Assembly: GCA_018136815.1 (NCBI GenBank)
Contig: JADDIW010000084.1
Location: 1-26,006 of the forward strand
Origin: Isochrysis galbana
Lineage: Eukaryota > Haptophyta > Isochrysidales > Isochrysidaceae
DNA: 26,006 nucleotides
Direction of reading: 5' to 3'
Part shown: positions 1-9,060 of the stretch, piece after piece
Position numbering within the stretch: the first letter of the stretch is position 1
Layout of the letters: every line of letters begins with the position of its first letter
Made by a program: the position numbers and the translations under genes
The notes under the pieces: generated by a model
What the model was told of the DNA's origin: nothing
Seen by the model: only the letters and a program-made list of their open reading frames with translations
The model's database searches: none

Positions 1-1
1 G

Positions 2-871
2 TTCCAGAATCGTCGGCAGAAGCTACGTGCCATGCACCCGCATCCTGCCTCGTCAAGGCCTGGACCAGGCGCTCTGCTCGGGTCCAGCCGGATGCATTTC
101 AACAGCCTTCTCGGCAGTGCGGCGCTTGATGGAATGTCAGCGAGCTCCCCGGCGGCTGATGCGGAGGATCCCAGCCCTGTTCTGCGCTCCACCCGCCTGC
201 TGCCCTCAGACCTCCTGCGCTCTCCCCCTGGTGGCGGGGTGGCAACCACGCTCTCGCCTGCCCTCTCTCCCGCGCTCCTAAGTGCGCTCACTTCCCTTGT
301 GGGAAGGGGCGGCGCCTCGTCTGCGGATGCGCTTCTCAACCGCGCGATGCTGTCCTCGTTGCCTCGCCATCTCGTTACAGAACTTGCGAATCTGACGTCT
401 GCTGAACACGAGCTCATGCTCCTTGCCTCACACTTGTCCAAGCGCAAGGCGCAGCTTGTTGCCAACATCGCTCGGCACGAGGCAACCGGAGTCTTCAAGT
501 TGAATGGCACAACAGATGCTAGTAATCTGGCCAGTGCACCTCCAACCGATTCGACGCTCGTAGATGAGGACGGACAGCTCTCACCAGCTGCCACTACCGA
601 TCGCCCATGGAAACCCGATGTCAGCTCTAGCTCATACCCTGCCTTGGAGCAGGAGACGTCAAACACTTCGGTTCCGAAGGGCGAGAGCGCATCTGATGCA
701 CCTGGTACCCCAGGCCGACAGCACCTCGACGGTCAGGCGAACCCACCGTCCAAGGCTACGCCTGAGGACGGCGACAGTGCTCCAGCTGCTGCACTCTCTG
801 GACTACACCTCCTTTCGTCGATGGCAACCAACATCACTTCAGCACCTGCGATGGCCATCTCGGCCGCTTGA
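2..871 (+). CDS. homeodomain transcription factor, C-terminal part (5' end outside window)
   Basis: The frame is open from base 2, well upstream of the first ATG at 32. It begins FQNRRQKLRA, which matches the end of homeodomain helix 3 (the WFQNRR signature), including the Asn that contacts DNA in the major groove. The Trp would lie just outside the window. About 280 residues follow, rich in Ser, Pro and Ala. One stretch around residues 105-160 (positions about 345-500) looks helical (LLNRAMLSSLPRHLVTELANLTSAEHELMLLASHLSKRK is its core region, split here only for description), and the rest looks disordered. Homeodomain proteins bind DNA in the nucleus and regulate transcription; the targets cannot be inferred. 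The C-terminal tail is unlike anything I recognise. The ATG at 32 should not be taken as a gene start. The homeodomain call rests on ten residues, so it is good but not certain. Confidence 0.72.
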   Translation, partial: FQNRRQKLRAMHPHPASSRPGPGALLGSSRMHFNSLLGSAALDGMSASSPAADAEDPSPVLRSTRLLPSDLLRSPPGGGVATTLSPALSPALLSALTSLVGRGGASSADALLNRAMLSSLPRHLVTELANLTSAEHELMLLASHLSKRKAQLVANIARHEATGVFKLNGTTDASNLASAPPTDSTLVDEDGQLSPAATTDRPWKPDVSSSSYPALEQETSNTSVPKGESASDAPGTPGRQHLDGQANPPSKATPEDGDSAPAAALSGLHLLSSMATNITSAPAMAISAA

Positions 872-1693
872 TTTGAGCTCGTGGATCACCGCCATTTGCC
901 CTTCGTTCTCTGTATAATCCACTGACTGATACCCAAGGAACGTGTCCTGCTGCCTCGTGATCCCGTCTATCAACGCATGTGGGCATGTTCTACTGCTGTG
1001 TGAAGCGGTCTGCGTGGCTATTCCTAGTCCACCCCAACTCTCACGTGGGGGAGCTACGCAATCGGACTCATCCGGCGGCGAGCAATCTGCCATTATATCC
1101 TCTGCCCTCCCTTCCATGTCCTCGACCCCTTCTTAAAGCTTGGCCCAACAACATGTCCCCCCGAGTGAGTGATATGCGGTGCAGCAGCGATGAAGATCAC
1201 ATCGACAACCTTGTATGTTGACGGCACACGCCCATCGCCAACTGTGGGCTCAATGCCGCTCACCTTCTTTGTCTCGTTCTTTGTCTGGGGCTGTCTATGC
1301 AGATCCCCCGCATGCGCGCCGCGGCTATGGCGCCATGGGCGGGCTCTTCTTTTCCGCTCACCTTGTTGCCTTGGTGTCACTGTCGACGTGGCCTGTATTG
1401 TGGTTTTGTGCGAGTGTTGCGGGCCATTCATGATTTGTCCAAAGGAAGTGAGTGAAACTGTACGGCAACGGCGGTTGTTGAGACCTTCAAGGCATGCTGC
1501 ACTCTTGCACATGCATCTCGTCGGCGTATCAGCTGGTACGCCCGCCGCTTGTGCGGCGCACATATCTGTCAAGTACGGTATGCCGATGATAATGTGGTTG
1601 GTCCTTAGCCATTGCCGACCAAGTCTCCGTGTTGTGTACATACGTACCTTGTCGTGCTATAATGATCCTCAATTCTTAACCATGCTGCACGCC
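872..1693. other. 3' flank of the homeodomain gene, no gene recognised
   Basis: This stretch probably holds the 3' UTR of the homeodomain gene and intergenic DNA. Frames are open on both strands (about 1169-1699 on + and 1093-1641 on -), but the predicted proteins overlap each other and have no recognisable domain or convincing composition. I see no RNA gene or repeat here. Confidence 0.45.
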
Positions 1694-2203
1694 AACTAAG
1701 TTTATACTTGGTTGCCCCATGGGGGGGCACGAGCCCCCCCCTCTCTCCACTCCTCCCCTGCCATGGGGGAGGAACCACTCATCCTCCTGGCACGCCTGAT
1801 GGCTTGCCAGGAGGCCACTGCCCTGCTGACCCACTCTCTCCCTGGCAGGCACGCCTGCCTCGCGCGTCCTGGCCTGTCGTGGCCAGCCCATCGCTCCAAC
1901 CCCCCCTCCCCCCCTGGTCGACAGGCAGACAGGTGCAGAGTGGGGGCCCCAGAGGCCCAGGAGCGCCAACGAGGGAGAGGCAGGGGAGGCCAGGGCCCAG
2001 CCCCAGCCTCCTCTGGCCCCCTGAGCTGGCCTCCAGGAGCCTCCAGGGGCCGCCAGAGGGCAGCTGCAGGCCTGCCGCAGGCGCGCCATCGCGCGTGCCG
2101 CAGGAGAGGGGAGAGAGAGCGCGGAGAAGGGGGTGGGCGGAGCGAGAGCGCCGCTCACCGAAAAATAGGTAAGTCCCGCACCTGTTTACAGGATAAGTCG
2201 GGG
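1694..2203 (+). repeat. family A hairpin-rich interspersed repeat, copy A1
   Basis: The copy starts with AACTAAGTTTATACTTGG, whose inner part can pair as CTAAGT-TTAT-ACTTGG. Three strong hairpins follow. H1 at 1721-1740 is GGGGGGGC-ACGA-GCCCCCCC. H2 at 1751-1773 is an 8-bp TCCTCCCC/GGGGAGGA stem. H3 at 1783-1814 is a 10-bp CCTCCTGGCA/TGCCAGGAGG stem whose loop itself contains GCC-TGAT-GGC. The body continues with a segment around GGTCGACAGGCAGACAGGTG that recurs in copy A4. No credible protein is encoded. Copy A2 follows head-to-tail. It may be a SINE-like or miniature transposon; I do not know a named family. The 3' boundary is set only by the start of A2. Confidence 0.8.
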
Positions 2204-2346
2204 AACTAAGTTTATACTTGGTTCGCCCAGGGGGGGGCACGAGCCCCCCCCTCTCTCCACTCCTCCCCTGCCATAGGGGAGGAACCACCCATCCTCCTGG
2301 CATGCCTGATGGCTTGCCAGGAGGCCACTGCCCTGCTGACCCACTA
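2204..2346 (+). repeat. family A repeat, copy A2, 3'-truncated
   Basis: This is a nearly identical copy of the first about 150 bp of A1. It has the same AACTAAG start, H1 at 2231-2250, H2 at 2261-2283 and H3 at 2293-2324. Homology to A1 stops near 2346, just after GCTGACCCACT, where unrelated sequence begins. All three stems are perfectly paired. The loop of H2 and a few single-stranded positions differ between the two copies. Confidence 0.8.
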
Positions 2347-2985
2347 GGCCGTTTGCCTTCATTTGGTACCCCTCGTTTCCAAATATGCGGGTCGTCCCCC
2401 TCGCGCGTTTAGACAGGCCTTGAACGTGGGAGAGAATCCGGGCCCCTCCCCCTCCCAAAAAAAAAAGTGGCCGTGAATACAAACCAACAAACAAATGGCG
2501 AAGATTTTTTCGTTTCATGCTCATAATTAGGCTGACTACACGGTAAAGCCCCCGGGGTTTGCAGAAAACCTTTTACTTCTTAGCAGTCTTTGATATTATG
2601 GCCATGGTTTCTATGCCCATATGGTTGGGTATCGTGAGGAGAGGTCCTAGCCACTCACAACACACCAGGTTTATGATTTTCCTCTCCCACCATAATTTCC
2701 AACGCTGCGAGATTGCGTTCGCGGAGCGCGCTTTCGAGAAGGTCGGGTTGAAAATACAGGGTGAAGAATTCTGATCCTGTTAATGTTGAAGGTGCGTATG
2801 GCTTGCTTTGGTCCCACTCTCTTAGACTCTCCCGGAGACCGAGGCTTCATTCTCAAAGCCTGCTTCGAAGCAAAAGGTTTTTGCCCCTCCAATCTGACAG
2901 CGATCTCGATTTATAAATAAAAGACCATTTTCATATTTGTACTTATGGCCCCAGAAAGAGAACGGCGGCGGCGGCCGACGGCATA
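2347..2985. other. intergenic DNA, no gene recognised
   Basis: The region holds a homopolymer A run near 2458-2467 and AT-richer sequence, but no recognisable gene, tRNA or repeat. Short open frames on both strands (such as 2559-2774 on +) have no identifiable domain. Confidence 0.4.
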
Positions 2986-3597
2986 ATGGATGCGGGCTCG
3001 CTCGTAGACGATGCGGAGGCTGCCCAGCCGGCCAGGCACCCGTGTCACCCTGGGCGCCGGCGCCTCGCTGCGCAGCCAGCGCCCACATTCCAGCGGTGGC
3101 GGCGGCCCGGCTCCCAATGGATATGCATTGGGCACGTGGAGGAGGCGCGCACAGGCAACGCGGCGGGCAAATGGGACGTGAAGGAGATGGGCCCATTCTT
3201 GGGCGCGACGGCGGAGGAGGCGGCGCAGAGGCGCGAGAAGGATGTCGTTGCTTGGCTTCATCCGAAGCCGCGGCCGCGGGCTCCGGCTTCCGGCAAACGC
3301 TTCGCGCCGAGCGTCGCATCGCGCGAGAAGCGGCAGCGCACTGCTGCGCCTACGCAGCTGCGCGAAGCTAGGCACCGTTTCTACCCGTCGGGCAGCATGT
3401 CACGCTTGTGAAGCTTGCTGGGCAGGAGATCGCCGACGGTGCGCTTACAAGGATTATGTTGGAGAGCCCATTGAGCTGCAGCTCAGGAAAGAGTCTGTGC
3501 CAACTACTAGTTTGAACCGAGTGACACGACAGGATCTCGATCGCCAAGGGGTGGCGCGAGCACGGCTTGCCAAAGTTGGCTCCTGCGTTTGTGTGGA
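2986..3597 (+). other. unresolved GC-rich open frames upstream of LINE insertion
   Basis: Two overlapping + frames are open here: 2986-3411, and 3242 running on into the LINE sequence at about 3598. The second frame is continuous with the LINE only by chance of insertion, because the LINE homology with the second copy in this window starts near 3598. The first frame encodes an Arg/Ala-rich protein with a charged segment (MGPFLGATAEEAAQRREK). Minus-strand frames are also open, as is common in GC-rich DNA. This could be an exon of a host gene broken by the LINE, or non-coding. I do not recognise a family. Confidence 0.3.
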
Positions 3598-5304
3598 AAC
3601 CGCTAGCTTACAATGGATAAAACACCCCGAACTCCCACTGAAAAACGACACCGAGGAAGGGCCCCATCTAGGGGTGGGCCTATTGGACTGGGACAACCAT
3701 GTTAAAGCGCTACAAGCGAAATGGGCACTAAATTACCTAGACGCGCGTCAAGCGCAATGGAAGCAAGTGCTCGACGCTTGGTTCTGTCGCACGAACCTAG
3801 GAAGAGCAGCTGTCCTGTCGACGATACCTACAAACAAACTGACCGATGGCATAACAGGCTCGAGCAAACTCCCGGCGTTCTGGAAACAAGCGCTGAACAA
3901 TATCCGCGAACTAGAACTCACACCCCTAAAAACGAGCAGGGATGGACTGCTCTCGCAACCCATATGGGGCAGTCCGACACACCCGGGCCCCAAACTAAAC
4001 CCCTCATGGGCGAAACTATGGAATAAACTGGAGTGTAACGCCATACACAACGTGTTTAGAGACTTCGAGGCGACTGTACCCTTCAGCGGGGAGGAATGTG
4101 CGCAATACCTAAGAAACAACGACACGTACATACAATTTAATGGGGAATATATCCCAAGGGACAAATTTTTAGAAACATGGGAGACACTAGTAAGACATGC
4201 GACGTCGACAATGTCGACGGCGGAGGGTACGGACGCGAGTGGGGACATACCCCCCAGGCGCGAAAACAGAGAGCAAAACGTCCCAATAGAACCGCCCCCC
4301 GAACTACACATCACACAAGATGGCGAATACTTTGTGAAGAACAAAGGCACGTGGTACGAAGCGGAGCTTTCGTACCTTGGCACACCAATAATCGGGAAAA
4401 GAACCGACGCCCCAACGCACCTAGATACCTCCCCGCCGGCGAGGTGGGGAGAAGGGTACAAACAAGTCCAACAAAAGACTCGAGTATCCGCTGGCTGATG
4501 AGAACACCTTGGACGGCAAGACGCCGCTCGACGCTACCGAAGTGGCGCACCTCACCAGGGCCCTCCAGCGAGCAAGCCGCAAGCGCAAGCGCCTCACGGG
4601 ACCGGCCAAGTGGGAAGAGAAACTCCAATTACCAAAGAACACATGGGCGCACTTAGCCAAGATATACACGTCCCCGATGGTAACGGCGCGCGACACGCAC
4701 TTACACTTCAAGCACATAACGCACAGACGAATGGGCACGTACAATCGATTTCCCGACAGAGAAAACACATGCCGCATATGTGGTGCGGCAAACGAATCTT
4801 CGACGCACCTCGGGGAGTGCCCCGGAATAACCAGGGTACTGGGCACGCTGGACAAAGTCGCGAGGTTCTCGCCCAACACTGAAAGGAGCAGAGAAGATAT
4901 CATCATAGACAACCTTTTCATATACCCTAAGGGAGACGCTCCGAAACCGATATACACTCTGTACATGTTGGCATGGAGATATATCATGACGGACTTCTAT
5001 AGGATACACTATGAGAACATAGCCTACTCAGAGGAATCAATAATCATAAGAATAATAGAGAGATACACTACACTATGTAAAGCACTATTATTCGCAAATG
5101 AAACCGACTCAGCGCGAACGGCCCAAAGCGGGCATGGGAAGACAACCTAAGAAGAGAATAGATATAGGCGACTTTAGGCCCGTATTTCACATAAGCGGTA
5201 AAGGTGGGCTTAAACCCAGCGAGGAGCTAGCCGAGCTAGCTACAAAGCTGAGGATCGCACACGTTGTTCAGACGGCCGAGGTGAAAGAAGTAGAAGACGG
5301 GTAA
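3598..5304 (+). pseudogene. LINE ORF2 C-terminal fragment with zf-RVT-type zinc motif, two frameshifts
   Basis: This coding remnant starts at SLQWIKHPEL and lies downstream of the reverse-transcriptase catalytic region. It has the LLDWDNHVKALQAKW segment that follows the RT domain in many LINEs. Near its end (4770-4820) is a zinc-binding motif CRIC...H...C (C-x2-C-x8-H-x3-C), like the zf-RVT domain. Compared with the other copy, the frame is broken near 4462 by about four extra bases, and again near 5125 by one extra A in a short A run. The three pieces are 3598-4498, about 4465-5150, and about 5127-5304. It cannot make an active protein, since the RT and endonuclease parts are missing too. 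Confidence 0.85.
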
Positions 5305-5613
5305 AGCACCGGTACAGCCAGCAAGGCAGAACACAATTAAAGGCAATGCGACCTTGACGAGACCTAGCCACTCAGACACGTCCGAGAGGACGCTACACTC
5401 GAAAGAGAAAGACCAAAAGGCCTGCCCGGACCCCACACTCCAAACCAGACCTCAGGTAGTGCACCGAGGTCGGACCCCAGAAACCGAAGAAAAAGGAAAG
5501 AAGGGGGGCAGGGGAGGAGGTGGAGGGAGGGGAGATAAGGGCGATGGAGACAGAGCGGGAGAGTCCGGTAGCCGGTAGGTGTGTAGCCCTGAATCTTCAG
5601 ATGTTTTTTTTTT
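3598..5613 (+). mobile_element. 5'-truncated non-LTR retrotransposon (LINE), copy 1
   Basis: The element is recognised by long similarity to the minus-strand copy at 22801-26006. Both share the C-terminal third of ORF2, a purine-rich 3' UTR (about 5480-5545) and the same 3' terminus, GTGTAGCCCTGAATCTTCAG followed by ATG and a run of T. The 5' end is cut at about 3598, typical of incomplete target-primed reverse transcription, so the endonuclease and reverse-transcriptase core are absent. I could not find a convincing target-site duplication. The 3' end carries oligo-T, not oligo-A, on the coding strand. A second LINE-derived unit begins immediately downstream. Confidence 0.85.
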
Positions 5614-6090
5614 AACTAACCCCCATTCCACCACTGCCGGCCCTCAGATGGCGGACATCCAAGACATCGAGCAAGAGATGGAGCCTCTCGACTTTGACCC
5701 CATGGCGCAAATCACCATCACCTTCACGCCAACCGAACGGGACATCAAAGTCAAAGACGAGGCGGCCCTGAGCGCCATAGTCGCACACCTCAACCGCCTG
5801 GAGGGCGTGGACCTCGAGCCGGATTACATCTCGAAAAGCGCCTCAGGACCCTGGGAAATACTCGTGTCGGCCGACTGCGCCAACCAATTTCGAGCCACCT
5901 TCAAGTACACCACGAACTTTCAAATGATAGGGATCAACACCCCGATCACCATCAAATACTTGACGCTCGATGATAAGGTCAAAGCACTACCCCAGGCGTC
6001 TTCAAAGTCCCTGGCGGTAGCGTTCAAAGACGTCTCCGCGCACCTGGTGATAGCTAGCGTGAGTAGCCCGAATCTTCAGATGTTTTATTA
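5614..6090 (+). mobile_element. short LINE-derived element: ORF1-like 5' part plus LINE 3' tail
   Basis: This unit begins right after the oligo-T end of LINE copy 1. It carries the start of a LINE-type ORF1 and ends with GTAGCCCGAATCTTCAGATG then TTTTATT, the same 3' tail as the full elements (one T missing in the tail hairpin). Everything between ORF1 and the tail is absent. The most natural reading is a non-autonomous derivative mobilised through the shared 3' end. An alternative is a reverse-transcribed, aberrantly joined RNA. The 5' boundary is inferred from the neighbour and is approximate. Confidence 0.7.
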
Positions 6091-6115
6091 TCATGTATCA
6101 TGTGACCACACGTGA
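5648..6115 (+). CDS. LINE ORF1-like protein, truncated by 3'-tail junction
   Basis: From the ATG at 5648 the frame gives about 155 residues. An acidic N-terminus (residues 1-20) leads into ITITFTPTERDIKVKDEAAL, SAIVAHLNRLEGVDLEPDYI, SKSASGPWEILVSADCANQF. The same segments occur in the minus-strand LINE near 25260-25460, so this is ORF1 of that family. After ANQFR the two copies diverge. Here another about 47 residues follow before the frame runs into the 3' tail near 6057 and stops at 6113-6115. ORF1 proteins of LINEs usually bind the element RNA; no zinc knuckle or RRM is visible in what remains. It may be translated, but I infer a relic. The upstream in-frame GTG at 5579 lies in the previous element. 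Confidence 0.6.
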   Translation: MADIQDIEQEMEPLDFDPMAQITITFTPTERDIKVKDEAALSAIVAHLNRLEGVDLEPDYISKSASGPWEILVSADCANQFRATFKYTTNFQMIGINTPITIKYLTLDDKVKALPQASSKSLAVAFKDVSAHLVIASVSSPNLQMFYYHVSCDHT

Positions 6116-6784
6116 CGCTTCGTAGCAAGGCGTTCGCACGAATTGTACGGAGCCCCCTCTCCCTTCTCCATGCAGCTTCCTCAATCTGCCAGGAGGAAGG
6201 TGTAAGGACGAAGACCCTGCATTGGCATTGGCATTGGCATATCGCCATACATAGATATAGATAGCACCGGCAAGAGTACCTACCATTGCAACATGGCAAC
6301 CCCATGCGTGGACTGTCCTTGCTATCCAGTGTCTACGTGCATTCTTGTAGGTAAACACGTAGTCTTGCTCGCTTTGGAGTTGCCTACGGGCGGGTGAATT
6401 GTATTACGACACTCGTATGGCCACCATAGCCCACCATCGCTGTTTAATGCCTGAAGGCGTTCTATTTCACCCCCCGGCGCTCGCGCCTTCGGATGTCAGC
6501 TAAACATGGCTGGAAGACTTGGCGAATTGTGCCAACCCGATCCTTCCGAGTGGCACGACACTTCTCAAGTGTCGATACATTGTGGACGGATGTGGCTTCG
6601 TAGATGAGATCCAAGGATCTCGGCCCTAGAAAGATGAAGGGCTCGGAGTTTCCGACTACTCGCGGCTTGAGCCATTTGTGGATGTACATCTCTGTTCAAT
6701 GAGTGCATGGAGAGCACGTATAACTTCTCCATTCACCGAGCCCATCGAAAGGCGACTTGCAAAAAAATGGCTGTGTTGTTTTGC
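6091..6784. other. 3' flank of coiled-coil gene, with a cluster of short perfect hairpins
   Basis: No protein domain is recognisable. A minus frame at 6462-6689 is open but unremarkable. A TTGGCA triplet repeat lies at about 6222-6240. Five perfect stems occur within 180 bp: 6476-6487 (GGCGC/GCGCC), 6519-6535 (TTGGC/GCCAA), 6556-6574 (CGACACTT-CTC-AAGTGTCG), 6606-6621 (GAGATCC-AA-GGATCTC) and 6643-6655 (TCGGA/TCCGA). On the minus strand this lies just downstream of the coiled-coil gene stop, so it could be in its 3' UTR. Confidence 0.45.
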
Positions 6785-8493
6785 TCAGAAGTCGAAGCCT
6801 AAGATCGACTGACGTCCAAGACCAAATCCCGGGGAGGCTAGTCGATCCAAGAACGAATCACGACGTTGCGTCGGCTGCTTGAGAGCGCTCCCAAGGGGAC
6901 TCTTCACTACCTCATTGCTTGCAGAAGGCGGCGATCCGATGGGTAGAAGCTGGCCTTCCTCTTGAAGTGCCCGACTCGCCGTATATGCCATCCGCCCACT
7001 GTCCGCCTTATTATGCAGCACTCCAGACTCGTACGAATCTAGCCGTTCAGACATGGTCTGCATACGCTCGGACATGCGAAGGTATGCTTTCTCCCTCTCG
7101 TGGAGAACTGCGCGCAGCCGCTCGTTCTCGGAGGCATGTGGCTTGAGACCTTCTATTTCTCGCTTGCAAGATAAAATCTCGCTTTGATACTGCTGAGACT
7201 CACGACGGGAAGCTTCAAGGTCTGCCTCCAGCATCTTGATTCGATTGAGTGTAGCGAGGGTAAGCTTATCATTTTCGATGACTTCCTCTTTCAACTTTTG
7301 TGAGCATTCTCGCTTGAGGTCCGACTCGGCCCGGGCACGTTCAGCTTCACGGATCGCTTCCTCTGCACGGCAATCAGCCTCCTTGTGGGCCGCTTTGACT
7401 TTTTCAAGGCTGGCGAGCAGCTCCATCTCACGAGATCGATGGGCACGCTGCTGTGCATCCCGCTCCTAGTCAAGCAGAGGGAAACGGAAGGGTGAGCTAT
7501 GTGCTCTGACGTTTACAGCATGAACAACACGTAACAATAAGACTAGAATGGGAAATTCAACCGCGATATGCGAGGGGGCCACTATAAGTCTCACCTTTTC
7601 CGCCTTTTGGCGGGCATCGTCCAGAGTCTGTGCCATTTCTGTCCGGAGTTTCTTCTCAACGTCTGCACAATGTGCCTGCAAGCGTTTGCACTCGATCTCC
7701 CACTTTTGTGCAAGGGCTGCTGACTCTGACTTCAATAGACGGGACACGCGGCTTCCCTCTCTATGCGTTTCATCGTCTACCAAACAACGTGCAGCAAACT
7801 CATAGCGCCTGCATACATGGTTGATGTTTTGGCACATGGCTGATGAGTAAGGGACACACCCCAGCCACCTCTTGGGTTGCTTTAATGTAGCAGGAAGCTT
7901 GTAGCCATGCATGTTCGGGTGCTGAATGTGTGCTCTTACATATGGCGATCATACTGTAACAAGAGAGTCTCCATTGTCTCCTCCTCTAGTGACGTGAGGG
8001 CCGGGAGTGCAGCGAGGATCATTTCCCTAGAAAGAGGTTGAATATCTACTTGATCTCGAATTAGCTCCACCATCTGCGCTTGTATCTACACCATTGGCAG
8101 GGCTATGTGTGAGCGAGAAAAGGATTCACAGCGATTATGCACCATACGCCATTCCAGATGTTCGATTGATGGATGTAAAGTCGACGTATATGAAAGGCTT
8201 CACTTGGTTTTGCTAATGTGGCCAGGTGAAACCAGCGCCTTGTGTCAACCCATCCACGTGATGCTGCACACCTCCAAGTACTCGCTCTCGGAGAGTAAGC
8301 GATTCTTTATCCAACCCTTAGATTTAGCCCTCGAGGCGGCAATACAGTCTTGCATGAGGAAGGGCGCCTCTTCATTGTCGATCAAACGGCTGAACGTTGC
8401 AGGAGATGTTGCTGCCCCTTGCCCGACGTTGCTCCGCTTCGGCCCGCCGTTGCTGGCTTCAAAGGGGTAGTCACGTTTCGCCCCGGACGACAT
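6785..8493 (-). CDS. four-exon coiled-coil protein of unknown function
   Basis: The gene model is exons 8493-8272, 8085-7940, 7808-7595 and 7465-6785. The three introns of 186, 131 and 129 bp have donors GTGTGC, GTAAGA and GTGAGA and acceptors ending TAG, CAG and TAG. Phases fit exactly (0, 2, 0) and the product is 420 residues. The ATG at 8493 has G at -3; the open frame above it starts only at a TTG. Residues about 1-70 are a basic, Ser-rich head. Residues about 125-330 form a long Glu/Lys/Arg/Ala heptad-rich coiled coil crossing two introns without a break. The tail (about 345-420) is Ser/Pro-rich, ends SILGFDF, and includes RRDSF, a possible basophilic kinase site. It probably dimerises and acts as a structural or scaffold protein. 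No family is recognised; coiled coils match many unrelated proteins. Confidence 0.82.
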
Positions 8494-9060
8494 GGCTGCG
8501 ATCCTGCAGCAGCACAGTGGTATGGGCTGAAACGTGCCCAAGGGGACTCTACGCGTGGCTGGTGGCGCTTGCGGACCCGGCTAGCGTCGGGGCGGGCAGC
8601 AGGCGGCAGCACGTCGGACGGAGCCTAGTGATTCAAACCGATCCTCGAGATACCGGACGGGGGATTGAGGGCGCCGTCTACAAGACGTGCCTACAATAGA
8701 AGTACCCTAGTATGAGGAGAGTATGTAACTAATTATAACTACCCAGAGAGCCTCGCGAGTCCTCCCGTCGCCGGCCGCGACGCCGGCGGCCAACGGGGCC
8801 CTCGCTTAGTGGAAGGTGTGGCAACTCTCACCCGCTGCCCCTGCCGTAATGACGTCATCCGACAAGCGCGCAGGCCCAAACAACTTGCTCGACCCCAAAC
8901 ACTTACGCATCGCTTGAGAATCGTCGCGCCAGACTCTCCCGTGGGCGCGACGAGGTTATAGGATGCCACATGGCCCCACCAGCCTGTGCTTTGGGACAGT
9001 GTGACGTCCGGCTTGATCAGGCGACACACTCAGCGCACTGGATACATCGCCTGATGAGAT
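8494..9060 (-). promoter_or_regulatory. upstream region of the coiled-coil gene
   Basis: This is the 5' flank of the minus-strand gene starting at 8493. It is GC-rich, with a GC-only dyad near 8769-8792 (GCCGGC repeats) and a perfect TGACGTCA palindrome. No TATA element is obvious, and open frames here overlap each other and lack domains. It is assigned as promoter or 5' UTR by position only. Confidence 0.35.
8850..8857. promoter_or_regulatory. CRE-type palindrome TGACGTCA
   Basis: A perfect 8-bp TGACGTCA lies 357 bp upstream of the coiled-coil gene start. It is the classical binding site of CREB/ATF-class bZIP factors, which exist across eukaryotes. One such site in 26 kb can occur by chance, so function is only suggested by position. 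Confidence 0.3.

Noticed and set aside
1093..1699. Overlapping frames on both strands of about 180 codons
   Set aside because: They overlap each other and show no domain or codon signal; the region follows a gene end and is probably 3' UTR plus intergenic DNA.
1708..2303. Several long frames within family A copies A1/A2 on both strands
   Set aside because: They are Pro/Gly/Arg-rich translations of GC-rich hairpins, open in many frames at once, and not conserved as protein between copies.
2822..3375. Minus-strand Arg/Pro-rich frames
   Set aside because: They mirror the plus-strand GC-rich frames. Neither side has a recognisable family, so only the plus strand is mentioned, with low confidence.
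6600..6640. Hammerhead-like core (GATGAG, stem, then GAAAG)
   Set aside because: The conserved CTGATGA and CGAAAC cores are not intact and the closing stems are absent.
8600..8660. Minus-strand GGTTTGAATC resembling a tRNA T-loop
   Set aside because: The flanking bases do not pair as a 5-bp T-stem, and no acceptor or anticodon arm is found at the right distance.
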